46,924 nt of DNA. Origin: Rubrivivax sp. (GTDB taxonomy: Bacteria; Pseudomonadota; Gammaproteobacteria; Burkholderiales; Burkholderiaceae). The stretch's first letter is position 1. Each line of letters starts with the position of its first letter. This document shows positions 40,801-46,924 of this stretch, in pieces. The translations under genes and the position numbers were made by a program. The DNA lies in contig JAEUOZ010000066.1 in NCBI GenBank assembly GCA_016790225.1, positions 1 through 46,924 of the forward strand, given 5' to 3'. Below the pieces are notes generated by a model, which saw nothing but the letters and a program-made list of their open reading frames with translations, made no database searches and had not been told where the DNA came from.

Positions 40801-43270
40801 GGGGGCGCTCTCGCAGGACAACCTGTTCGGCGAACTTGCCGATTCGCCCGATCTGCGCGTCAGCAAGCGCCACGAGGGCAGCGTCTTCACGGTGGGCAAG
40901 ACGGCCAGCTACCGCCTGGTGGTGCGCAATGTCGGGCCGCAGGCGAGCGCCGGCAGCTACACGGTGGAAGACCGCCTGCCGCCCGGCCTGACGCTGGTGG
41001 CCACGCCCACGGGCGCTGGCTGGTCCTGCACGGGCGCGGCGGGCGCGGGCAGCTTCAGCTGCAGCGCCAGCGCCGTGCTCGCACCGGGGGCTGCCTCGGC
41101 CGAGATCACCGCGCTGGCGATGGTGGCGGAAGCCGCCGCCGCAGCCTCGCCGGTGCACAACGCGGTGCTGGTGGACGGCGGCGGCGAGATCGAGGCCCGG
41201 CGCCCGAGCGCCGCGCAGCGCAATGCCTTCCTGAACCAGCCGCAGACGTTGCCGCTGTGCACGCCGGCCATCGAGCACGAGGCCTGCCGAGATCCGGCGC
41301 CGGTGCAGCGGGCCGCCTCGCTGTCGGGCACGGTGTGGTTCGACCACGGCGCCACGCCCCGCGTGCTGGATGCCGGTGACCGGCGGCTGGCGGGCTGGAC
41401 GGTGCAGATCGTCGAGGTGGCCACGGGCAGCGTGGTGGCCAGCACGGTCACGGGCACCGATGGTCGCTACCGCGTGGCGGAGCTGATCCCCGGCATCGAG
41501 TACGGCGTGCGCTTCCGCGATCCGGCTTCGCAGGTCGTCTTCGGCTACCCGGTCAACGGCGAGACGGCACCGGGCTCGTCCGGCGCGTCCTGCGCCAGCG
41601 GCACGGCGCCCGCGGGCGCGGCCAGCTCCTGCGTGGCCACGCACGGCACGACCCCGCAGCTCAGCGTGGTGCTGGCCCCGGGCGCGGAGCTGACGCAGCA
41701 GAGCCTGCCCATCGATCCCAGCGGCGTGGTCTACGACTCCGGCACCCGCGCGCCGCTGGCCGGATCGCAGGTGCGCCTGGCGCCCGAAGGCAGCTGCCCG
41801 GGCTGGAACCCGGCCACTTCGCTGGTGGGCGCGACGCTGGGCGGCTATGTGCTGGATGCCAGCTCGGCCACGATGACGGTCGGGGCCGACGGCTTCTACC
41901 AGTTCCTGTTTGCGCCCGCCGCACCGGCCAGCTGCAGCTTCGCGCTGAGCGTCGTCCCGCCGCAAGGCTATACCTTCAGTTCAGCGGCGATTCCACCGGA
42001 GCCGGGCGTGCTTCAGCCGCCGGGCGGCACGGGCTCCACCTACCTGGTGCAGCCGCAGGCCACGGCGCCTACCGGGCCTGTCGGTCCGGCCACGGTGTAC
42101 CACCTGCGCGTGCTCAGCGGCTCGGCGGGCGCCAACATCATCCACAACCACATTCCGCTGGACCCCGAGCTGCCGGGCGGCCTGAGCCTGTCCAAGCAGG
42201 GCGACAAGCTGCAGGCGCAGATCGGCGACACGGTGCGCTACACGGTGACCGTGACCCTGCGCAGCGGCGCCCGCCCGCGGCAGACCACCGTGGTGGACCG
42301 GCTGCCCGCCGGCTTCACCTACATCGCCGGCACGGCCACGGTGAATGACCAGCGCATCGCCGATCCCGCGGGGGGCCTGGGCCCGACGCTGGCCTTCCAG
42401 CTGGGCGCAATGCCGCCCGGCAACCAGCTGGTGCTGCGCTACCGCCTGCGCGTGGGCGTGGGTGCCGCGGAAGGAGACGGCATCAACCGCGCCCTGGCGC
42501 ATGCCTGCGGCGCGCCCGGGGGCTGCGTGGATGCGGCCTTTGCGCCGCGGCCGGGCAGCGTGGCCACGAACAGCGCGCAGCACCGCGTGCAGGTCAGTGG
42601 CGGCGTCTTCGGCGGCGAGGCCTGCGTGCTGGGCAAGGTCTTCGTGGACTGCAACCACAACCATGTGCAGGACCGCGAGGAACTGGGCATTCCGGGCGTG
42701 CGGCTGATGCTGTCCGACCTGACGTTCCTGATCACCGATTCCGAGGGCAAGTACAGCGTCTGCGGGCTGCCGCCGCGCAGCCACGCGATCCGCATCGATC
42801 CGGCCACGCTGCCGCGGGGTGCGCGCCTGAGCACCTCCAGCAACCGCAATCTCGGCGATGCTGGCAGCCTGTGGCTGGATCTGAAGAGCGGCGAGCTGCA
42901 CCGCGCCGACTTCATCGAGGGCAGCTGCAGCAACACCGTGCTGGAGCAGGTGAAGGCGCGCCGCGCACAAGGCGAGGTGCGCGCACCGGAGGTCGAAAGG
43001 CAGGGGTCTCCGGCGCTGCGCTTCGACAACAAGGCGCATGGGCTGGATACCCGGCGCTCGCCGCAGCAGGGCACGGACGGCGCCAACCAGCGCGCTCCCA
43101 AGCCGCGCCCGACGGCGCCCGCCCCCGGCGGCGCCGGCCGCGACGAGAGCCATGTGCCCACCCCCGAGCTGCCGATGAATACGCCACCGCCACGCGGACG
43201 AGACCCGGGCCAGGCGCCCGATGCCGCCGCCCACGATGCGCCGACGGGAGGCCGCCATGGCAGCCGTTGA
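34805..43270 (+). CDS. Giant DUF11 / SdrD-B-like repeat surface protein
   Basis: A 2821-residue secreted protein. The signal peptide is MRDFVGIVRRLLAATLCLPALAWA. About eight DUF11 repeats (34.9-38.2 kb) carry the pattern TxxVTNNGP...DTLPAG...WSC...VxC...GxxxNxA...NN. From 38237 about seven SdrD-B-like repeats follow (SGxVxxDxNxNGxxDxxEPGLxGVxVxLxGTD...DGxFxFxxLxPGxYTLTEPxQP), three of them near-identical in layout (39761-40840). Then come another DUF11 (40841 onward), a further SdrD-B, unique linker, a last DUF11 (LSKQGDKLQAQIGDTVRYTVTV), a CVLGKVFVDCNHN domain, and a Pro/Gly/Arg-rich tail from about 42950. No sorting signal or membrane anchor is seen, so it is probably exported to the cell surface. 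The stop lies 14 nt into the barrel gene. ATG 34805 is chosen for the signal peptide. Confidence 0.9.
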   Translation: MRDFVGIVRRLLAATLCLPALAWAADPQIASFVDDTDPVPAGSSFTYTIRVDNNAVDAAINTRLRLSVPSGATFLSATPANQNCTPTTPTQIDCNLGTLGANGSDVRLIVMSWRANGPGGTALTATATVTADNDSNPANNTQNQTTTVNDGANLGLVMSDAPDPVVGGSNVSYTLTASNAGPSATGNIVITSNLSPSTTYESFSGSGWSCTHAAGVVTCNRSGPIAAGAAIPLLNIVARVDTAGGTVTHSATLAPAAGGVVDPDASDNTAAVSTSVLPGADVRIQQKSVTSATPAVAGSNVSFRIQPRNGGPGAASSVTVSDTLPAGWSFVSASGSNWSCSAAGQTVSCTRATMPASATDDIDIVATAPGNGVVAPGGSSYTNTATISSTTADPNSGNNSGSVNVSVLRDGADLRIDKFKTPDPVAQGSPLTSTITVTNNGPRTATGPLRVVEVLTGESYVSASGTGWSCTPSANVVVCNHANAGGLAVNASLPDLLIVSTAVAAGTVTNTACTGSSVPAGVVGFPASPPLEGDPNPGNDCATSNASSTTVQPDLAISVSTSTPSGGDKTVSTTESSVTYTLVVSNASLAAQGATGVRITDTVPGFISGRTTINALVPVVSGGSSATFSCSAAGAAITCNQTGGTLAQGETVTVPVTMNRPLLEGSFSNTAYVTNTVQGDPNGTNNSASDTVVIEAIADVEMTGKTVTPGAIRAGETATYVLSFRNNGPSQAQAVTLTDTLSFAPGDAGLTVVSITSSKAGSSCSIAAGAQLTPASSSFSCSIGAMANNESQTVTLVVRPNFQAGNPARSVGNVASLTTTSVENPAGGDNGNNSRNATLNITAASIDLLVNTTDAIDPVPYLAGNTFLDYRVRITNNGPSYGTGVLATETATPPAGRRIRFVCDTTAFGSATCNASSLCSATNQTSGSGTPLAPFTCSVPAGSATTGPAQGELAVGQSKDIFLRFEVLDVPNATGDVFNVSSTVSANEPDGFSANNTEGEATTTRQRIDMRVSKAASLPTVTLRQPFQWTITVTNNGPGNSLQTDLSDTLPAGTEVTGPITWTRTLQPGSGSCTLAGQTVSCALGQLDGGGSAVVTVPVRFISYPAGGVASNSATVDTSPARTGAIDTPGGFNTGNATVTVTRSSISGTVFEDRDRAGANAGTPQAPGTEPRLAGVSLRLTGTDAYGNAVDLSTSTDSNGSYSFTSLAPANGSGYALTQTQPATHINGPADVPTAGGQQPSAGGSYARGGLGGSSVYSAIPLGAATDAVNYHFPELRRVALSGFVYIDLDGNNSRDAGSDPAIAGATVRLLDAGSLALIAQTSTDSNGAWSFANLDPLTVYTLEQPLPAAPAGLVNGSAQAGLIGGAACASGCTVQPDSPAAGTDRIAGIDLSSYQDGTLFNFGERQVALVSGTVYLDRNRNSSWDGAPTDAPLPGVTLGVYAGSSCAGAPLATTLSDSSGGYAFAGLTVGLPYSVCQTQPAAWADGGVNPGTAGSSSAANRISLSALPPGGSAGNHFGERAASLAGAVYLDANHDGQRQGGEPPLAGVTVQLSGLDITGTALSRSTVTEAGGNFAFDDLPAAGAGGYALTQQVAQPLHAGVTTLNGRTTAGTLAGIPLGTATSVATVPSAIQSIALPAGGQSTGHLFGEILPVAVRGSVFIDLNNNGAADGPGDAGLAGVSIVLSGTDDTGAAVNRSLPSAADGSFAFDNLRPGTYTLTEPGQPAATSNGLTVPGTAGGTATPVATLPSAIAGIVLSTPGSLSLDNRFAEIANSSALSGRVWLDADNDGTVGATESGIAAQTIELSGVDSGGTALTRSVQTDADGRFAFTALPPGVYSLRQPSQPAGSLSGRTLAGTGGGTATAPGLTPSLISGITLAVGQSLTDNLFGEIPPARVSGRVFADHNDNARADAGEPGLGGVTVQLGGTDDLGQTVTRTLSTAADGSFSFADLRPGNYTLTEPLQPAGTVNGQTVAGTLGGTATAVGVTPSAIAGIVLPVGALSQDNLFGELADSPDLRVSKRHEGSVFTVGKTASYRLVVRNVGPQASAGSYTVEDRLPPGLTLVATPTGAGWSCTGAAGAGSFSCSASAVLAPGAASAEITALAMVAEAAAAASPVHNAVLVDGGGEIEARRPSAAQRNAFLNQPQTLPLCTPAIEHEACRDPAPVQRAASLSGTVWFDHGATPRVLDAGDRRLAGWTVQIVEVATGSVVASTVTGTDGRYRVAELIPGIEYGVRFRDPASQVVFGYPVNGETAPGSSGASCASGTAPAGAASSCVATHGTTPQLSVVLAPGAELTQQSLPIDPSGVVYDSGTRAPLAGSQVRLAPEGSCPGWNPATSLVGATLGGYVLDASSATMTVGADGFYQFLFAPAAPASCSFALSVVPPQGYTFSSAAIPPEPGVLQPPGGTGSTYLVQPQATAPTGPVGPATVYHLRVLSGSAGANIIHNHIPLDPELPGGLSLSKQGDKLQAQIGDTVRYTVTVTLRSGARPRQTTVVDRLPAGFTYIAGTATVNDQRIADPAGGLGPTLAFQLGAMPPGNQLVLRYRLRVGVGAAEGDGINRALAHACGAPGGCVDAAFAPRPGSVATNSAQHRVQVSGGVFGGEACVLGKVFVDCNHNHVQDREELGIPGVRLMLSDLTFLITDSEGKYSVCGLPPRSHAIRIDPATLPRGARLSTSSNRNLGDAGSLWLDLKSGELHRADFIEGSCSNTVLEQVKARRAQGEVRAPEVERQGSPALRFDNKAHGLDTRRSPQQGTDGANQRAPKPRPTAPAPGGAGRDESHVPTPELPMNTPPPRGRDPGQAPDAAAHDAPTGGRHGSR
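39761..40840 (+). repeat. Three tandem ~360-bp SdrD-B repeats
   Basis: Units at 39761-40123, 40124-40483 and 40484-40840 each encode about 120 residues. They share the order SGxVxxDxxxN..., LSGTD..., DGxFxF..., PGxYxLxxPxQPA, GGTAT, PSxIxGIxL and a closing NxFxEI/L. Units 1 and 3 share long DNA blocks, indicating duplication within the gene. Confidence 0.75.
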
Positions 43271-46200
43271 GTTCAGCCTGCGCCCTTGCGCCCCCTCGGC
43301 GGACGGGCCCTATCGCGCCGCCGTTGCCGGCCTGGGCAGCAGCCCGACGCCCGTGGCGGTCGGCCTGACCCTGATGCTCGCGCAGCTGGGTGCCGCGGCC
43401 CAGGGCGCCAGCGCCCCCGAGACCGATCCGCCGCCTGAGCCGCGCTTCACGCCGCTGGTGGCGGGCGATGCGCGTCTGCACCCCGTGGCGCCCGGCGACC
43501 GTGAGCTGCGCGGCGGCGTGCGCCTGCGCTTCGACAGCGTCGAGCCTCAGCCGGTCAGCGGGCCGGCGGCGGTCGATCGCATCGTCGTCGAGGTGGCGCG
43601 CAACCATGTGCCCGCCGATGGCCAGAGTGCCGTGCGCGTGCGGGTGCAGCTGTTCGACCGCAGCGGCCAGCCGATGCGCGGCAACACCCTGGCCACCGTG
43701 GAGCACAGCGGCGGCCGCCTGCTGCTGGACGGCGCGGGCACCGACGAGCTGGGCCCGCGCGGCCTGGACGCCGACCGCAGCACGCCCGGCGTGCAGCTGG
43801 TGGTGAAGGACGGCGTGGCCGAGCTGCAGCTGCTGGCGCCGGCCGAGGCACAGGACGTGCGGATCCGTGTCAGCGCCGATGGCCAGCTCACCGAAGGCGT
43901 GGTGAGCTTTGTGCCCGAGCTGCGCAGCATGATCGCCGTGGGCCTGCTGGAAGGCATCGTCAGCCTGCGCGGCAAGGTCACGCTCAACCCGGCGCGCCGC
44001 GGCGACGGCTTCGAGCAGGAGATCGAGTCCTGGGCGCGCCAGTTCCGCGGCGGCAAGGCCGATCTCGGCGCCCGTGCGATGATGGCGCTGAAGGGCACGA
44101 TCCGCGGCGATCTGCTGCTGACCGCGTCCTTCGATTCGGACAAGGCCACCCGCGCGCGGCTGCTGCGCGACGTGAAGCCTGACGAGCAGTACCCGGTCTA
44201 CGGAGACGCCTCGCTTCGACAGTTTGACGGCCGGTCGTCCGAGCGCCTGTATGTGCGCCTGGACAAGCACAAGAGCTATGTGCTGTATGGGGACTTCGTC
44301 ACCGGCGACGGCTTCAGCCAGCCGCTGGGGCAGGGCGAGGTCGCTTCGCTGAAGCAGCGCAGCCTGGGGGCCTACAACCGCAGTGCCACCGGCGTGCGCC
44401 TGCACCACGAGGACGAGCGCTTCAGCGGCAATGCCTTCGCCTTCCGCGACAGCCTGCGCCAGGTGGTGGAAGAGTTCGTCAGCCAGGGCAGCGGCCCGTA
44501 TGCGCTGCAGCATGCCGGCGTGCTGGAAGGCAGCGAGAAGCTGGAAGTGGTGGTGCGCGACCGCAACCAGCCCTCGCGCATCGTCGCCGTGCGGCCGCTG
44601 ATGCGGCTGGTGGACTACAGCTTCGAGCCCTTCTCGGGCCGCATCGTGCTCGCCAGCTTCCTGCCGGCGACGGACGAATACCTCAATCCGGTCTCGCTGC
44701 GCATCGCCTACGAGATGGATCAGGGCGGCGACCCGTACTGGGTGGGTGGCATCGATGGCCAGGCCAGGCTGGGTGAGCATGTGGAGGTGGGCGGCTCGGC
44801 CGTGCAGGACCGCAACCCGCTGGCGCCTTACCGGCTGCTCAGCGGAAATGCGTCGTTCAAGCTGGACTCGCGCACCGCCCTGGTGGTGGAAGTCGCGCAG
44901 AGCCAGGCAACCATCAACACCAACCCCGCCAATCAGCAGACGCGGCCCGGGCTGGTCTCCGCCAGCGGCGAGGTGGAAGGCCTGGCGGCGCGTGCCGAGC
45001 TCGTGCACCAGGGCGAGCGCCTCACCGCACGCGTGGCCGCCAGCCGCAGCTCGCCGGTCTTCATCAACCCGTCCGCGCCGCTGACCGGCGGGCGTGACGA
45101 GGCCCAGGTGCAGGCGGCGCTCAAGCTCAGCGACACGCTGAAGCTCTATGCGGAGGGGCAGCACAGCGAGAGCCGGCTGCCCGGCGGCGGGCAGCGCCAG
45201 GCGGCGGCCCTGGGCGCTCAGTGGCAGGCGCACGAGCGCGTGACGCTGGACGCCAGCCTGCGCAGCCGGCGCGAAACCGTCGGCAGCCAGCCCGAGGGCA
45301 TCCCGGCGCCCTTCGGCTCCACGCGCGGTCTCACCGGCAGCATCGCCACCGGTTCGGCCGGCGGGGCGCTGGGGCAGACGCAGGCGCTGCTGGATCCGGC
45401 CACCGGCCTGCCCATCATCACCCAGGAAGGCCCGCCCGCGGCCGGCAGCAGCCTCACGCCCGGCACGCGGCTGGATGCCGAGCTGCTGAGACTGGGCATT
45501 GGCTATCGCGCCACCGAGAAGCTGAGGCTGGGTGCCGAGGCCGAAGCCGATATCGCCGGCACCGAGCGCCAGCGCCTGGCGCTGGGCGTGGACTACGCGG
45601 TGAATGCCCGCACCCGCGCCTATGGCCGCGCCGAACACCAGACCGGCTGGGTGCAGTTCAATGGCGTTTCCGATACCGGACGGCGCTCCGACAGCTTCAC
45701 GCTCGGCTTCGAATCGAACGTGCTGCGCGAGACGCAGCTCTTCAGCGAAGGGCGTGTGCGCGATTCGATCAGCGGGCGCGATCTGCAGGTGGCTTCCGGT
45801 GTGCGGCAGGTCTGGAACGTGGCCGAAGGCCTGCGCGCCAGCGCCGCGCTGGAGCGCATGAAGGTGCTGGCCGGCACCAGCCCCTCGGGCACCGGCGTGG
45901 CGCTGGGCCTGGATATCGCGACGAACCCGCTGTGGCGGGCCAGCACCGGGCTGGAGCTGCGCCGCTCCGGTGACTTGCCGGCGACGCTGGACGATGAACG
46001 TTTTGGCACCGCGCTGTGGAAGCTCAGCTTTGTCGGCAAGCTGGACCGCGACTGGACCGTGCTGGCGCGCAACTACCTGCTGAAGACCGATTACGTGGGC
46101 CCTGCCCGCGGCGATGTGCTGCAGAACCGCGCCCAGGTGGGCCTGGCCTTCCGCGACACCGACCGCAACCGCGTCAATGCGCTGGGCAAGGTGGAGCTCA

Positions 46201-46676
46201 AGCACGAGAGCGACGCCAGCAACCCCGGGGTGGGCACGCTGAAGTCGCGCGCGCTGATCCTGAGTCTCGTGAGCGATTTCCACCCGCGGCGCTCGGTGTG
46301 GGCCACCGGGCGCGCAGCCGCCAAGTGGCAGCGCGACGTCTTCGAAGGCGGCACGCCCGGCAGCTTCCGCGCGCAGATGCTGTCGGGCCGGCTGGTCTAC
46401 GACATCACCGAGAACTGGGACATCGGGGCGATGGCAGCGGTGCAGCTGGGCCAGAACGGCGCGCGCCAGACGGCCGCCGGGGTGGAAGTGGGCTACCTGC
46501 TGAAGCAGAACCTGTGGCTGTCCGCCGGCTTCAACGCGGCCGGATTTGCCGGCGATGCCGATCTGGCCGGCTACGAGTACACGCGTGCCGGGGCCTACAT
46601 CCGGTTGCGCTTCAAGTTCGACGAAACCCTCTTCAAACGCGGCGACCGCGAGGTCAACCGGAGTCTGGATCGATGA
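43257..46676 (+). CDS. Large outer-membrane barrel protein with N-terminal Ig-like domain
   Basis: A 1139-residue protein, the second gene of the surface operon. GGGAGG just before ATG 43257 fixes the start, which overlaps the giant gene by 14 nt. After an N-terminal hydrophobic export segment (VAVGLTLMLAQLGAAAQGA), residues about 95-210 (VARNHVPADGQSAVRVRVQLFDRSGQPMRGNTLATVE...) look like an invasin/Big-1 Ig-like domain. From about residue 240 to the end there are many alternating beta segments as in large barrels (LGARAMMALKGTIRGDLLLTASFD, ERLYVRLDKHKSYVLYGDF, YTRAGAYIRLRFKFDE), with a short tail after the last strand. No TonB box or plug is recognised, so receptor or porin function is open. 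It ends ATGA-overlapping the next gene. Confidence 0.85.
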   Translation: MAAVEFSLRPCAPSADGPYRAAVAGLGSSPTPVAVGLTLMLAQLGAAAQGASAPETDPPPEPRFTPLVAGDARLHPVAPGDRELRGGVRLRFDSVEPQPVSGPAAVDRIVVEVARNHVPADGQSAVRVRVQLFDRSGQPMRGNTLATVEHSGGRLLLDGAGTDELGPRGLDADRSTPGVQLVVKDGVAELQLLAPAEAQDVRIRVSADGQLTEGVVSFVPELRSMIAVGLLEGIVSLRGKVTLNPARRGDGFEQEIESWARQFRGGKADLGARAMMALKGTIRGDLLLTASFDSDKATRARLLRDVKPDEQYPVYGDASLRQFDGRSSERLYVRLDKHKSYVLYGDFVTGDGFSQPLGQGEVASLKQRSLGAYNRSATGVRLHHEDERFSGNAFAFRDSLRQVVEEFVSQGSGPYALQHAGVLEGSEKLEVVVRDRNQPSRIVAVRPLMRLVDYSFEPFSGRIVLASFLPATDEYLNPVSLRIAYEMDQGGDPYWVGGIDGQARLGEHVEVGGSAVQDRNPLAPYRLLSGNASFKLDSRTALVVEVAQSQATINTNPANQQTRPGLVSASGEVEGLAARAELVHQGERLTARVAASRSSPVFINPSAPLTGGRDEAQVQAALKLSDTLKLYAEGQHSESRLPGGGQRQAAALGAQWQAHERVTLDASLRSRRETVGSQPEGIPAPFGSTRGLTGSIATGSAGGALGQTQALLDPATGLPIITQEGPPAAGSSLTPGTRLDAELLRLGIGYRATEKLRLGAEAEADIAGTERQRLALGVDYAVNARTRAYGRAEHQTGWVQFNGVSDTGRRSDSFTLGFESNVLRETQLFSEGRVRDSISGRDLQVASGVRQVWNVAEGLRASAALERMKVLAGTSPSGTGVALGLDIATNPLWRASTGLELRRSGDLPATLDDERFGTALWKLSFVGKLDRDWTVLARNYLLKTDYVGPARGDVLQNRAQVGLAFRDTDRNRVNALGKVELKHESDASNPGVGTLKSRALILSLVSDFHPRRSVWATGRAAAKWQRDVFEGGTPGSFRAQMLSGRLVYDITENWDIGAMAAVQLGQNGARQTAAGVEVGYLLKQNLWLSAGFNAAGFAGDADLAGYEYTRAGAYIRLRFKFDETLFKRGDREVNRSLDR

Positions 46677-46924
46677 AACCTCAACACATGAGCGTGCGTG
46701 CGATGGCCGCGATGGTGCTGCTGGGCGCCGCGGGCGTGCCGGCGCTGGCCCAGGCCCCTGCGACGCAGCTGAACCCGCCGGCGGCGCGCATCAGCGACCA
46801 GGCGATCGCGGCCGACCAGCGCGCCTACGAAAGCCTGCAGGGGCGCATCAAGGGGCTCAACGACAAGGGCCGCCCGGTGCGCGATTACCACCTGAGCAAG
46901 GCACAGTGCTGGCTGGACGTGAGC
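46673..46924 (+). CDS. Envelope protein, OmpA-like candidate (partial at window end)
   Basis: The first 84 codons of a gene that runs off the window. The ATG at 46673 overlaps the barrel stop by 4 nt. MKPQHMSVRAMAAMVLLGAAGVPALAQ is a signal peptide (ATG 46688 is an alternative). The mature start SDQAIAADQRAYESLQGRI, then IKGLNDKGRPVRDYHLSKAQCWLDVS, resembles the N-terminal helical region of OmpA-family proteins found downstream of DUF11/barrel gene pairs. The C-terminal OmpA domain itself is outside the window, so the family call is provisional. It may tether the surface system to peptidoglycan. Confidence 0.75.
   Translation, partial: MKPQHMSVRAMAAMVLLGAAGVPALAQAPATQLNPPAARISDQAIAADQRAYESLQGRIKGLNDKGRPVRDYHLSKAQCWLDVS

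Noticed and set aside
38420..41965. 1181-codon minus-strand frame inside the giant gene
   Set aside because: Its translation is Arg/Gly/Ala/His-rich and mirrors the DUF11/SdrD-B repeats in another frame; no start signal or domain is present.
42912..46283. 1123-codon minus-strand frame opposite the barrel gene
   Set aside because: Low-complexity antisense shadow of the barrel coding sequence, with no family signature.
1..46924. CRISPR array, tRNA, rRNA or complete insertion sequence
   Set aside because: No regularly spaced short repeats, no cloverleaf or rRNA stretches, and no transposase motifs were found on reading both strands. The only tandem repeats are in the coding sequence of the giant protein.

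Overview
The window is GC-rich DNA (roughly 70% by eye) from a bacterial chromosome, most likely a betaproteobacterium of the Burkholderiales (Rubrivivax/Ideonella/Leptothrix-like). The basis is a Bug/TctC solute-binding protein, a TRAP transporter, several LysR regulators, strong G/C third-position codon bias and Gram-negative envelope proteins. This placement is inference from gene content. I saw no rRNA, tRNA, CRISPR array or intact insertion sequence.

Layout. 1-2.1 kb: RNA ligase RtcB, then a toxin-antitoxin pair whose Phd-type antitoxin carries a CcdA-like tail next to a CcdB toxin. 2.3-4.3 kb: a ferritin-like/4Fe-4S/CDGSH gene broken by two in-frame stops, convergent with a small ferredoxin. 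4.7-7.9 kb: an unknown membrane-anchored protein (-), then a lipoprotein and a short-chain dehydrogenase (+). 7.9-12.8 kb: a large BTAD/AAA/TPR regulator and a beta-propeller lipoprotein (both -). 13-15.5 kb: a RibD/DHFR-like reductase, a small coding remnant and a beta-lactamase-fold serine hydrolase. 15.7-20.4 kb: a MarR regulator divergent from a sulfatase - Bug binding protein - sulfatase operon, with a perfect 20-bp palindrome over the promoter. 20.6-22.8 kb: a two-component system. 22.9-26.4 kb: a LacI/cre-type palindrome, a fragment of a flavin-dependent (tryptophan) halogenase and a 1091-residue glycosidase-like protein. 26.4-28.1 kb: LysR divergent from an FMN-binding PNPOx-family protein. 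28.1-34.6 kb: a leftward operon of a D-cysteine desulfhydrase/L-cysteate sulfo-lyase-type enzyme plus TRAP subunits P, Q and M, then LysR and a divergent amidase. 34.8-46.9 kb: a giant DUF11/SdrD-B repeat protein (2821 aa), a large outer-membrane barrel protein and the start of a third envelope protein that looks OmpA-like, in a translationally coupled operon.

How the genes fit together. Three catabolic or uptake modules are separately regulated: sulfate-ester hydrolysis under MarR, PLP-dependent desulfhydration or sulfo-lysis with TRAP uptake under LysR, and a decayed carbohydrate locus under a LacI-type operator. Two of them could release sulfur from organic compounds. The last 12 kb is a cell-surface module in which a very long secreted repeat protein is co-expressed with a barrel and probably a peptidoglycan-binding partner. 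The most unusual signals are the hybrid antitoxin, the doubly interrupted iron-protein gene, the halogenase remnant at the LacI-type operator, and the giant surface operon.
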